64,000 nt of DNA, taken from NCBI GenBank assembly GCA_013397435.1, contig VZRG01000183.1, forward strand, positions 133,787-197,786, given 5' to 3'. The first letter of the stretch is position 1, and every line of letters starts with the position of its first letter. Source of the DNA: Erythrocercus mccallii. Lineage: Eukaryota > Chordata > Aves > Passeriformes > Dicruridae. Shown here one piece after another: positions 1-10,400 of the stretch. Below the pieces are notes generated by a model. It saw nothing but the letters and a program-made list of their open reading frames with translations, was not told the origin of the DNA and did no database searches. A program made the position numbers and the translations under genes.

Positions 1-1186
1 GATCAATCATGTCAGCCACAAGCAGAGAAGGAGAAAACTCCCATGGTTTTTGGTGTCCTTTTTCTTATAAAATATGCTACAATAGAGAATCTCTCAGCAG
101 CATGTCTTGCTCCACAATCATAAGGGTGAGAGTCATACTGCACTTCAGACAATATTTTCAACCTTACTGGTTTTGCTAAGCCATAAGGGTAACTAACAAC
201 ATGTTAACACAGATGGTTGCAGACAGACCTAACATCCTCTCTGTGCTTTTAAGCATCTGAACTATGAAAGAAGCCACATTTTAGCAGTTTGTGTGACAGA
301 ACAGATAAATTCACTAACATGACTCTTGGACTGGAGGTGACTTCTGTCCATCCAGATTAAATTAGATAGAAAAAACCTCTCTTTCTGTACCTGCATAGAG
401 CAGATATATCCTAAGGCAGAAAACTACCTCTATTAAATACTACTACTATTTACCGCCTGAAACAATTTCCAATTTGTAGCTATAGCAACAAATTACTTAC
501 AAAGCCGACTTTGCAATTAGTTATATTATCAATAATCATAGTTATGTTTATTGATAACTGCAAGTGAACTGGTCTTTTCTTTGCATCACAGTAGGAGAAA
601 CTAAGAATCCAATATTCTTACCTACCCTTGATAGCCTGTTGAGTTTTAAGACATATAGACACCAGTGAGTCCTACTAACCAAAAGACATGGAGTTCATAG
701 GACATTCACATGCCAAACATTACATTTATATCTGAAAAATCATTTGAAAGATAACAAGCTCTGGAGACTGTTAGAGATTAGTGTAAGGAATAAGAAAGAA
801 ATAAGGGAGTCTAAAATATCTTGCAAAAATGGCTGATTCTATCCACATGTAAAAGAAAAACGTTTCTGTAAGAGACCTATTTCAAGATACAAATCAGTGC
901 ACGATGTAGGAAAAAGGCATAGAGTTTCTCCTTTCAAAGACTTTTATTTATGTAGTTCCCATATTTTTAAAGAGTTGCTCACATGTTTAGATAATCTCTC
1001 TGCATAGCTACTACTTGGCAGCTGTTCTGGACACAGAAATGCAAAGAGAATCCTTAATTTTGCCATCTCTCCCCTCCAAGTTCCTGGTGGATGAATTCCC
1101 TATAAGCCTGGCCCTGTTGCTTTACTGTTCTGATCCATTTCTTCAGTTTGATCTCCCTGCTCTCCTCCCCTTCCAGCTTGAGTAAC

Positions 1187-1202
1187 AAAAAAAAAAAAAA
1201 AA
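1187..1202 (+). repeat. Poly-A run (16)
   Basis: An uninterrupted run of 16 A. No retrotransposed body is recognisable on its 5' side, so it is recorded only as a homopolymer. Confidence 0.9.
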
Positions 1203-1532
1203 GCCTTAGAGTGAAGCTGCCCAGCAGAAAAAGCTCTGGGCAAGGAAGTTGGATAATGGTCAGTGTCAAACCACTTTCAAAGTAATGGAAGTAGAGGGAA
1301 AGGGGAGTCTCAATCTCTCCTAGTAAAAGTTGTATTGATTCAATCCTGCCCTTTTAGCTGAAATAGCTTGCTGGCTCCAGTGAAGCCAGCTTTATCTTCA
1401 TTCTGGTCTGTTTTCTACTTATTGAAAGTGGAAAAAGAATGAAGCAGAATAACATAGTCCTTAGTTTGGGACACAGGATAAAATCAGGTTTGTCTCTGTC
1501 CTTCCAATTTTTGAACACTGTAATACAGTTTA

Positions 1533-1582
1533 GGCTCGATGATGTCAAAGGTCTTTTCCAACCTAGTTAATTCTGTGATTCA
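1533..1582 (+). repeat. CR1 LINE, extreme 3' end fragment
   Basis: The stretch GATGATGTCAAAGGTC, followed by TTTTCCAACC and then ATTCTGTGATTC, matches the CR1 3' terminus, which ends in an imperfect ATTCTATGATTCT repeat. Only about 50 bases are recognisable. The insertion is on the plus strand, antisense to KCNIP4. CR1 copies are usually severely 5'-truncated, as here. Confidence 0.8.
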
Positions 1583-3769
1583 GTTTATTCAGTAAAACTA
1601 AGCAGATTGACTAGGTTCTCTGTTTTCTCATGGAGATGAGGGCAAGTCAGGCTCTTCTTCGCCATAACTGCACTAAAATCAGTGGAATTGTAGCAAGTTA
1701 GCAACTAAGGATTTGTCTTTTTATCTGTCTGCTCTGCCCTGTAAAAGCAAACATCAGTCTTCTTTCAGTGCTATTTGCAGTGTAAGTCAACGTATCAGGG
1801 ATGTTAAGACAAGCATGTCAAGGCATCAGAAAGTCTAACTATGGAATTTGTTTCAGCATATGACCCATGACCTGCCTGCATGTGGTTGATGGGGAGGACT
1901 CATTGCATATTTTGGTTTCCAGATCAACGCTGGCAGTTTAAATGTGCTCCTCCTTGGATATGAACAGAAAACCTTTCCCTGCACTCAGTAGGTGAACAAC
2001 AAATCACTACCTCTGAATACACTATAAAATATTCCTTCACCATTTGGGGCAGAATTCTCATTTAATGTAGTGGTGGTACCCAAACATGGAAGAGTTGATT
2101 AGCACTTATCAGCCTCAGGGGAAACGGAAATTCCTCAAGTCACTGGAGTTACTCACACTGCAATTATAAATAAATCAACTGTACCTTACACAGTTTAAGC
2201 TTTTAACATTTAAGGATTGGTTTATGTTGCTAGGTACTTTTGAGTGAAATTATTATCATGTGAGGAAATGCCATGACACTAATGGGTGCATTAGAACAAA
2301 AAGGTATACTTCAATTGATAGATCATCTTGAAATTATTTTTATTATTAAAATCAGTGTAATTTGTACCAGGAGGTTTTGGGGGTTTTTTAAGTGATTTAA
2401 TAAAGCTGAAATCACATAAAACCTTTCCCCACAAACTTAATGGCAATACCAGTGAGAAATCAGCAAAGGGATCCAACTCTACATATACTAAAAAAAAATT
2501 GCATTTCAATCTTTTTTTCCCTATTTGTTATCATATGTAATAAAGCTGAAGTTAATCCATAACCACAATGATTTTTTTACATGTCACAAATGTTACACAT
2601 CCAGAGTATTAAAAAACCCAAAAGTGACCACTGCTGTGAGGGATAAATTACCCATTGTTTAGAATAGAAAAAGTAATTCCATAACCAATACATTATATAG
2701 TAACAAAGAAAATATCTTTTCTCACCACATACATTTTGAAATATGATTTATTTCAGTAGTTCACTAACTATATAAGTGCTAAAGACTTCAAATTTTATCA
2801 GCACTCTGAACAATTTTATGAGGTGATTATGTGAATCTACATCGATCAAAGATCCTATTCTATGATGAAAATTTAATGTTTCAGAAAACTAGAGTTCTCC
2901 TCATGGCTGTGTGATTCTGACTGAAAGCAGTTACCCAGCAAAAAGGATTGGTTTGGACTGACATGAGCAAACATAATGACAAAAGGAAGTATTTTTTAGC
3001 AGGGGCTTCAGTGACTGAGTAGACATTTTGTGAAAAACTTGAAAAGCTGACAGCTAAAAATCTTACTCATAACTGACCCGAAATAGCTTATTTTTATAAA
3101 ATGTGAAAAAAACCCTCACTTTGTATAGAAATAAAAGTCCTAATAAATTAATGTGAAGCCCTCTTTGGGAGTAGATGAAATGACATGACCCACATAGTAG
3201 AGAGTAGACAAAATTCTGAGCAAGCAACAGGAATTTTAAAACATATATTAATGATATATATTTTAAATACACACAGTTAACGTTGGCATCTATGTTTGTT
3301 TTTTTTTTAAAGATGTAGAGCAGGCTTTATCCTAAAGCTCATCCTGTAATAACAGTGCATTGCATTTATCTATGAAGCAGATTTTTAAAACACATACTTT
3401 CACAGAAGAAACTCTAATTGCATCATAAATCAGAAGAGTAAAGCATTTTGTAAACATGAACTTAACTAAAATCTATCAAGTTCAGTAGCACTGAACAGCT
3501 TTCAAAGGCAACTAACAGGTGCAATGTTCACTATTTTAGTTTTTTTTAACGAACATCCTCTCACAGTTGTAAATTAATTGTAAAATAAAAACCTTATGCT
3601 AGCATCTACTTCTGTTTTCAATAACAAAGGAAAAGCAACAGAAGCAAACCAGGGGTTTTAGTCTGTTATTTTCACTTTTTTCATTTCACAGCTTTTATAG
3701 CTGATGCTCTCTATTTTAGCATATCAGACACCAAACCTACAAAGAGCACAAACTGTGAGTGACCACTTT

Positions 3770-3771
3770 AC
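3770..3771 (-). other. KCNIP4: Splice donor (GT) of the KCNIP4 exon
   Basis: On the minus strand the coding frame runs TCA GAA G and then GTAAAG, a near-consensus 5' splice site. Reading through instead adds GKVVTHSLCSL and a stop, with no family resemblance, so splicing here is the sensible reading. It fixes the exon's 3' end at 3772. Confidence 0.85.
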
Positions 3772-3883
3772 CTTCTGAAAAATCAATCAGTCCCAGCAAA
3801 TGAAGCAGCTTCAGGGATGCAAATATAATCACAACAATACCCACTGTTTGTAGTCCCTCCGACTCCCACTCGAGAGTCAACAT
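3772..3883 (-). CDS. KCNIP4: KCNIP4 alternative first coding exon (short hydrophobic N-terminus variant), partial CDS
   Basis: Read on the minus strand, ATG at 3883 opens 37 codons starting MLTLEWESEG and ending GLIDFSE. One base of the next codon follows, then a GT donor at 3771-3770 (AGAAG|GTAAAG). The phase-1 end suits joining to a shared KChIP core that begins D-SVEDELE, as in known KCNIP4 isoforms. Residues about 11-33 form one hydrophobic segment with a Lys and a His near its end, as in the membrane-associating N-termini of some KChIPs. KChIPs are EF-hand proteins that bind Kv4 channels and set their surface expression and inactivation. The variable N-terminus decides membrane targeting and gating effect. 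The start is supported by A at -3 and an in-frame TGA at 4003-4001 with no ATG between. The EF-hand exons are outside the window. Identification is from remembered protein sequence, not a search. The main doubt is which numbered isoform this is. Confidence 0.85.
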
Positions 3884-4345
3884 TCTTCCAACAGGCAAAT
3901 CATTCCAGTCTTCACACCGGTTTGCAATCAGAGGGAAATTAGAGGATTTTACCAAGAGTTTGCTTTGAAGAAATTTGCAATGGTGTAAAGCACCACTATA
4001 TCAAGCAGTGGCAGTTCAGCAGCCACTCTAGCTGAGATAAAATATTAGATAGAGCCCCACATCTCATGCTTCTCTAAGCACTTGATTTCATCAGTAGCGA
4101 GTCCTCCTAGAAGGCTGAGGTGGACCACGAACCTCTGGGTATGACATTGTATCCGTCGAGCAGCGTTACTGAGAGCTGCTGGAGGAACATCTGTGTCGGA
4201 GCAGGAGACTTGGCTGTGTCAGTGCCAAGAAGAAAATCTCTCTGGAAACTTGCTCTAGGGAGCACGCTGCTATCAGCACTCAGTGCTCCAGCGCTCCCAG
4301 ACCCAGACGCTGCAATTCTCCCCAGCTTCACAGCCTCTCCCTAGC
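3884..4345 (-). promoter_or_regulatory. KCNIP4: 5' leader and probable promoter-proximal block of the KCNIP4 alternative exon
   Basis: This stretch lies upstream of the KCNIP4 start on the minus strand. The part at about 4100-4345 is richer in G+C and CpG than its surroundings, which fits a leader or promoter-proximal region. Several ATGs precede the coding ATG, including ones near 4180, 4145, 4094 and 4070, so translation may be damped by upstream ORFs. There is also a plausible splice acceptor: a pyrimidine-rich run ending in CAG, with the exon starting at 4031. The leader could therefore be either one continuous first exon or two pieces joined by splicing. I see no convincing TATA box; an AT-rich stretch lies near 4355-4365. 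The transcription start cannot be placed from sequence alone. Confidence 0.5.
4032..4055 (-). other. Candidate splice acceptor upstream of the KCNIP4 start
   Basis: Minus-strand reading gives a T/C-rich tract with a TCTAAT branch-like motif, ending TATCTCAG just before CTAGAGTGG. If used, the coding exon runs from 4031 to 3772 and has 148 bases of leader. It is equally possible that the site is unused and the exon is a true first exon. Confidence 0.3.
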
Positions 4346-6784
4346 TTCTCTTAGCACAATTTTTAAGTTTGAGAAATGACAGTTTGCTAAAGACAGACAT
4401 CTGTTTTCATGTGCTAAATGCTGCGTGTCAGAAAACTACCGCCCTCTGCATTAGAGAGAACAATGATCAGAGAAACGCTGCCCCTTCCTCTTCTTAAGCA
4501 TCGCCAGAGTCTAATTAAATCTTCACTGAAAGTGAGAATAGAAATTAAAGAAATACACATCAGCATGATCAGTGCCTCCAGCTAGCAAAATATAGTGCTG
4601 TCAAGGAGACATGCACTGCCCAAACCCCTGATCCATAGCCAGGAAGAATGTATTCTTTATTGAGTAAGAAACAAAACAGTGCTTTTCTGCCTCAGGACAT
4701 GAACCTAGAAGTGCTGAACCCCAAACTCTGATATTCATTAATGGGTATGAAGTATTTCCCTGGGAAGGTCTTGCCCAGGCTACTCATCAGGGGAAAAAGA
4801 ATCTCAGCTGATTTATTAAACAGTCTTTAAAAAACTTATTGTCCTATGTTTATTTATGTGATTACCAAGAAGATACCCAGTGTGAAGAATATGCTCTGAA
4901 GAATTTTATGCAGCACATGCATAACAATTAAAAGGTTATGCCTAAATTCTTACCCTTGTGCCCATCCTAAAAATTTAAATAAATCCTGTCCATTGCTATA
5001 CAAAGCATGACAATAAAGTGAAGGGAAGCCTCAGAAAAAAGAGATTTCAGACACTTTTATTAATTAAACATATGTTTTAGCACTAAAAAGAACTACATAA
5101 ATGATGTCCAGTATCAACTACTCAGATTCCTAAGCTCTTTCAACAAGAAAAAAAATTTGCTAACTATCAAGAAGTTGAGGTACTTCTATTTTTGTTCAGA
5201 AAGTAATTATAATTTAAAATTAGCTTAATGAGTTATAACAATAACAATCTATTGTTTATGGGCTACCACGTAGAGAAAAAATATGTAATCTACAATTTAT
5301 TATCAGCTTTTTTGGGTTTTCTTTGAAGACCATATGCAGTGAAGGACAATATAAGCAGAACTCTAGAATCTACATATTTTTATTCATTTAAAAATGCATA
5401 TGTGTACCTAATTTTAGGTTATATCTAATCAATATATAAGCAAGAATAATCTTTGATTTTACACATCTGAGTATTTAATACTAGAATGTTGTGAGTTTTG
5501 TATTATTTATATATGCCCTCACTCTGAATGTCGGTTCACTTTCCCATTAACCTGTAAAGCTAAAGCACTGTCTTAAGAGGAAAGTACTGTAAAAATAAAT
5601 CAAACCAAATACACTATCCCACATTTGCACCTTCCATAGATGTCATTACTTTTTTCCTCATATTCCATATTAATGATTCAATACATTTTCCTGTTAAGTT
5701 CTTCTCCTCTTAAAAGAAAAGTAACATCTTGTTTCCTCTTTATAATTTCTTCTCCTTTTAAGGCTCTGACATGTTAATCTCAACCTTATTCTCATCTCTG
5801 GCTTCTATTTATTCCTTGATATTATTCCTGCTTAGGCTTTTCTTTTTCTCAAATTTGTGTTCTTTTTCCTCAATAACAAAGCACAAATGTTTACAATATT
5901 GCAGAAGCAGTAAGCCTAATACAATGCCACACTCACACTCTAGCAGTTAAAGAGGTCTTATTTATCTTAATAAATGGTCTCAGAGAAATTATTAAAATGA
6001 AGAAATCTGTCAGTCCACATTCTCCTTTCACACAGCAGGTTCAGGCTACCTTCTTGAGCTGCCCACTCTTGGGAGCAGAGGCCCTTCTACTCCACCACTG
6101 AAGGTGCCAGCTTGTAGAAAGCCACCCAGCAAGAAGTGGTCCCAGACACAGCAAAGGTTTTCTTCTCTGCTTTCACACAAGAAGAAAGGCCTGGACCTCT
6201 TAAAAAAAAAGGTGAGAGAGAGAAAGATTATGAATTTGACGAGCTTTAGGGGCCAATTCTACCTGCACAGCAAATGAGTTACAGAAGAATGTTTAAATTA
6301 AAAAAAAATAAGCTGAAAACATCCACTTGAATTAATGTAACTGATTACTGACTTCAGAGAATACCTCCTTAAAAAAAGAAATAGACTTTTCCTGTTGTTT
6401 CTCATGATAGTTCTCTAAGTTAGGGGAACCATGCACTCAATTTGTGAGTCTCCAAGCCTTAACCCTAGAAAGTAAAGCAGCAAGGATAAGAAACTCTGTG
6501 GAAGGGAGAAGGAAGTGATACATGAAATCTTTCCTGCAATATGCCATGCAAGAGATTAAAACATTAATTTTACTTAGAGATGAGAATTCTTCTGGAAGAA
6601 GTTAAAAAAAATTCTATGCCCCAAAACATTTGAAAATTAAATCAACCTTGAATAAGGAGATAACATTCTGTTATATGTATGGCAACTTTTTGTATGCTTG
6701 ATTGTCTAGATTTCTAGATAATTATCTAGATTTCTTGATTACCTTGATAATCTAGAGTTCAATGTTGGTGACAGTAGAGTGGAC
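4346..6784. other. Non-coding, probable upstream KCNIP4 intron or promoter flank
   Basis: AT-rich DNA without a supportable gene. The first 150 bases may include more of the promoter of the minus-strand exon. A pyrimidine-rich, somewhat GC-richer patch at about 6020-6190 has no family I recognise. An 18-bp palindrome lies at 6713-6730. Confidence 0.6.
6713..6730. repeat. 18-bp perfect palindrome within a TCTAGATT repeat cluster
   Basis: TCTAGATAATTATCTAGA is its own reverse complement. It sits in a 50-base patch (about 6703-6757) where TCTAGA-like units recur in both orientations, so a cruciform or a small tandem and inverted array is possible. Confidence 0.85.
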
Positions 6785-7405
6785 TGTTTATGGGTGAGAA
6801 TCAGGGGAAAGGCTAGGGGGGCAGATATCATGGTGGGAGTCCGCTACAGACCACCTCATCAGGATGAAGAGCACACCAAATGTTCTGTAAGCAGCTGGGA
6901 GAAGTATCATTGCTAGCCCTTGTTCTCATGGGGAACTTTAACTTGCAAAATGTCTCCTGAAAATACAACCCAGCAGTGAGCAGACAGTCTAGAATGTTCC
7001 TGGTGTGTGGCAGATATCTTCCACAGCTGGTGGGGAAGCTAACGTGGGGAGATGTCCCACTGGACCTGCCGAGTAATGGGGTGCTTGCAGGCCATCACAG
7101 GGACAGCAGTTATGAAATGGGAGTTTCAATTCTCAGAAAACTCTGGAGGGGCCTCAGCAGAAAGGCTGTCTTGGACTTCTGGACAGACACTGGCTTGATA
7201 AGGTTGAAAGAATCCTTTTGGAGGCAGTCCTGAAGGGCAAAGGAGTCCAGGGAGGCTGGAAGTGCCCTGAAGAGGCAATATTACAGGTACAGCCTACAGG
7301 AGTAGGCTTCTCCCTGTGTGCTAAAAGATGAACCAGAGGGGAAGAAAATTGGCCTGACTGAGCAGAGAGCTTTGGCTGCAGCTCAGGACCTCTGCATAAA
7401 AACAA
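6785..7405 (+). pseudogene. CR1 LINE ORF2 relic: endonuclease domain and start of the RT linker
   Basis: Translated pieces follow the CR1 ORF2 order across several frames. First comes LWVRIRGKARGADIMVGVRY with PPHQDEE (about 6788-6862). Next is GNFNL at 6931-6945, where the family has GDFNL of the apurinic-like endonuclease. An 85-codon open stretch at 6976-7233 then contains RQSRMFL, LPQLVG, VSILRKLWRGLSRKAVLDF and WRQS. Last is a frame with TEQRAL, the equivalent of LNREL. In LINE endonucleases the Asp of GDFN is part of the active site; here it is Asn. Stops (for example TGA at 6952-6954) and frameshifts show a dead copy. CR1 ORF2 normally encodes endonuclease plus reverse transcriptase for target-primed retrotransposition. 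RT and the 3' UTR do not follow, so the copy was truncated or deleted at its 3' side. Confidence 0.85.
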
Positions 7406-10400
7406 GTACAAATTTTTCTCTCCTACGTAAATATTGAAGAAGAACTTGTGCCGAAGTGCTGTAGGAGACACACATTACCTGGAAGCACAGATCCCAAATA
7501 AGTTTTGAACTGGACAGAGTAGATATGTTTATATTAGTGGCGTCTAAAAGAATTATCTAATTCTGGAGTCCCAACATTTTTCCACAAACAATCCCAAATA
7601 CATACTGGCTACTCTAACCATTTTAAATAGAATCATTTATGTGTGGAATGCAGACAATATAAAAAGGACACCTAAAATAGGACAGTGTATTATGCACTAA
7701 GTACATTTTATTACTGATTGCTGTACACTTGTAGAATACCATCAATTTTCCCTAAGAAGAAAAAACAGAAATATTATTTATAAAGCTTAGACATGGAAAA
7801 TTAAATTTCATTAATTTCAAAGTTGACTAAGAACTGTCATTTAAAAGCAAACACCATCTAATTTAGCACATCAAAAGAAGAAGCAAATGTTTAAGAGTAA
7901 CAACAGGATGCTAAGAATTGAAGAACCAAGGAATAAAATAATTTTTAGTTCTAGAAATACTTAAATAATATCTAATAAGAATTCAGTTACTAACATATAA
8001 GGATATAAAATTTCCCTACAACTTAATAAGGTTACCCAGTCCTTTCAAAATTATCTGGTATTATCACACTTCTTTTACACTAATCCCAGTCAGCACTTGA
8101 TTTTGGATTATATGTCTTTGTAATCAGCACAGTAAAATAGCATGTATTTTCTTTTAATTCCCTTAATTCTCTTAAATGACTTTTATTTTAATGTTTACAA
8201 AAAAATTTTTCTGGTAGTTTTAAATTCTTCATCTTTTCAAATTTCTTCTGACTCTTATAGAGAACCTACATGATCCTGATTACATTGAAATGTTTAATGT
8301 CTTTCCACTATATTTTCTTTTAACGTCTGCCTATAAACATTACCAGTCTTTTCAGACTTTTCTCCTTATACTGAGAATGATTTTTATTTCTATGCAGACA
8401 TTCTGGATTTGTTGTTGTCTAATGTACAATGGATCTGGCCAAAACCAAACTGTTTCCAAGGCAAGGATGTATTATTATTCATTAGACTTGAATTTTACTG
8501 CTTTCCTAGGTGTTAAAATGTGCACCGCATTGCAATTAATTTGGGGGGGGGGGTCTTAATTGGCTGGGAGTAATAGTTCATTAGACTCTATTTGATATTT
8601 TCCCCCAAAGTATCTGAAAAGGGAAACTGCAGAGGAGTTAGAAATAGAAACAAAACTTGGAAGTATTAATTAGCTGCCCTTCTTTCTGTACTCTCTTCTT
8701 CCAGAGGGACATGTCAGACAGCCAGAAGAGAATGCAATAGTCAAACACAGAAAGGGGACCTACAAAGAGGTCAGATAAACAGCAAATCTTCAACTTCTTC
8801 ATGCCAAATCTGAGATTATTAGGAAAGTTATCTGGTGGATAATGAACCTAATCCTCCTATTAGTTAGCCAGTGAGAAATTTACTCACAGGCAATAAACTG
8901 CAGTTTTCTGCACAGAAAAGTTTCTATCTTTGATCTGCAGAAGAAAATTATGTCCACTAGAAAGCATTTCAAGAACCAGGAGAAGAAATCAGTGTTCACA
9001 TATCTTTTCAAGAATTATTCTCAGGGTAAAATAATTTTGAATGCAACACCTCCTTTGTAGGCTGCTACAACTAATCACAGAACATAATGTAACTTTCATA
9101 TAATCTTTAGAAAAATGAAGCTAATGTATGGAATCACATTGTTCATCTCACCAGCACTGCAGCTGCTCAAGAGCCCAATCTGCTCTAGCAGATTACTTAC
9201 CCAGACAGAATTGAAAGGAAACTTTTGCTAACTAGAAGAGCAAGGTAGAGTGTAATTATGCAAGATTAAATTTGTCAGGCTTCATATATCATCTTTAATA
9301 TTTACACTAAGTGCCCTAGATTTTAATGACTGTAAGTGAATACAGGCTGAGAATGGAAAAATTCAACATCCTGTACTGGCAAGATAAATTTCACTGGTTT
9401 GTAATCAAGGAAGAAAATATGATATCCAAGCTTCTAAAAGTTTGGTCTCATACTTAGAAGTAAATTACACTAATATAATATTGTAGTTATAGCTGTGTAA
9501 AGGTTCTAGGCATTGGCATGGGATTTCATTTCTTTTTTCCTCTCTTGATTTTCACCTTATGACTCTCACTTGCTTCTAAGCTTTTCTTCTTGCTTTGATC
9601 TGTATCAAAGGACTCCTGCCATTACTGATCTGAAAACAGGAGCTGAAAGGAATCCCACAAGAAAACCATTGCCAATTCCTCTCATAACATAACACAGGTG
9701 GATTTATTTGTCAAAAAATCTAATTGATACAGCATGTTATACAAATATGTATAAAATAGTTAGTGTACAAGTGGTTTGTAAATTAAATGGAATGTCCATG
9801 GGAGCAACAGTAGCATTTTAATTTATTAAGCCTTAGCAAAGGATTACAGAGCAGCTATATGTTTCCTAAACAAGGTTAAATTACATTTAGTAATAGCCAG
9901 TAATCAAATTCTGGTTTGTTTTACTGCAAAGCCCACTGGCTTGTTTGGCAAATGAAATTACCTCTAAATTATGCAACTGTGTCTTCAGCCTACAGACCTG
10001 GGGTTTTTTTTCATATTAAATCATATTTGTTGCAGCAGGAATAGCCACTACCAAATTTAAAAGCACAAATGTGTATCTGCACAGAAGTGCAGTATAACGG
10101 AACTACTATGGGGCAATCACACCCAACTACTTTGTTAGCTGTAGAGACACACCCTCCTTTAAGATATGCTTCTCCTGTTTATAAGAAAACACTTTTTTTT
10201 TTTCTGTACAACCCTTGCCTTCTTCATTCTTTCCATATTTGGAACAAACATGGTAATGTCTGACTTGCTGAGTTTCTTCTTTCACTTGTATTTTTGAAGC
10301 ATACATTGAAGCAAGAGGACGCCATTATCAATCACTTTATTCATGCAAATAAAAAACTACTGAGAGGCCAACAGATCAATCTGGTAGATCTAATGGAACA

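Larger units (their letters stand above)
1..3771 (-). other. KCNIP4: KCNIP4 intron downstream of the alternative exon (partial)
   Basis: This is AT-rich sequence between the exon's donor and the window edge. It contains a short CR1 3' end at 1533-1582, a 16-base A run at 1187-1202 and many short T or A runs. I see no further exon, RNA gene or conserved reading frame. Open frames here are short and have ordinary low-complexity content. Confidence 0.7.

Noticed and set aside
4107..4344. Overlapping 74-codon frames on both strands in the KCNIP4 leader
   Set aside because: Both lie in the 5' leader/promoter block. Lower stop density there follows from higher G+C, and neither has homology I can recognise.
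7154..7471. 105-codon minus-strand frame
   Set aside because: It is the antisense shadow of the CR1 ORF2 relic on the plus strand.
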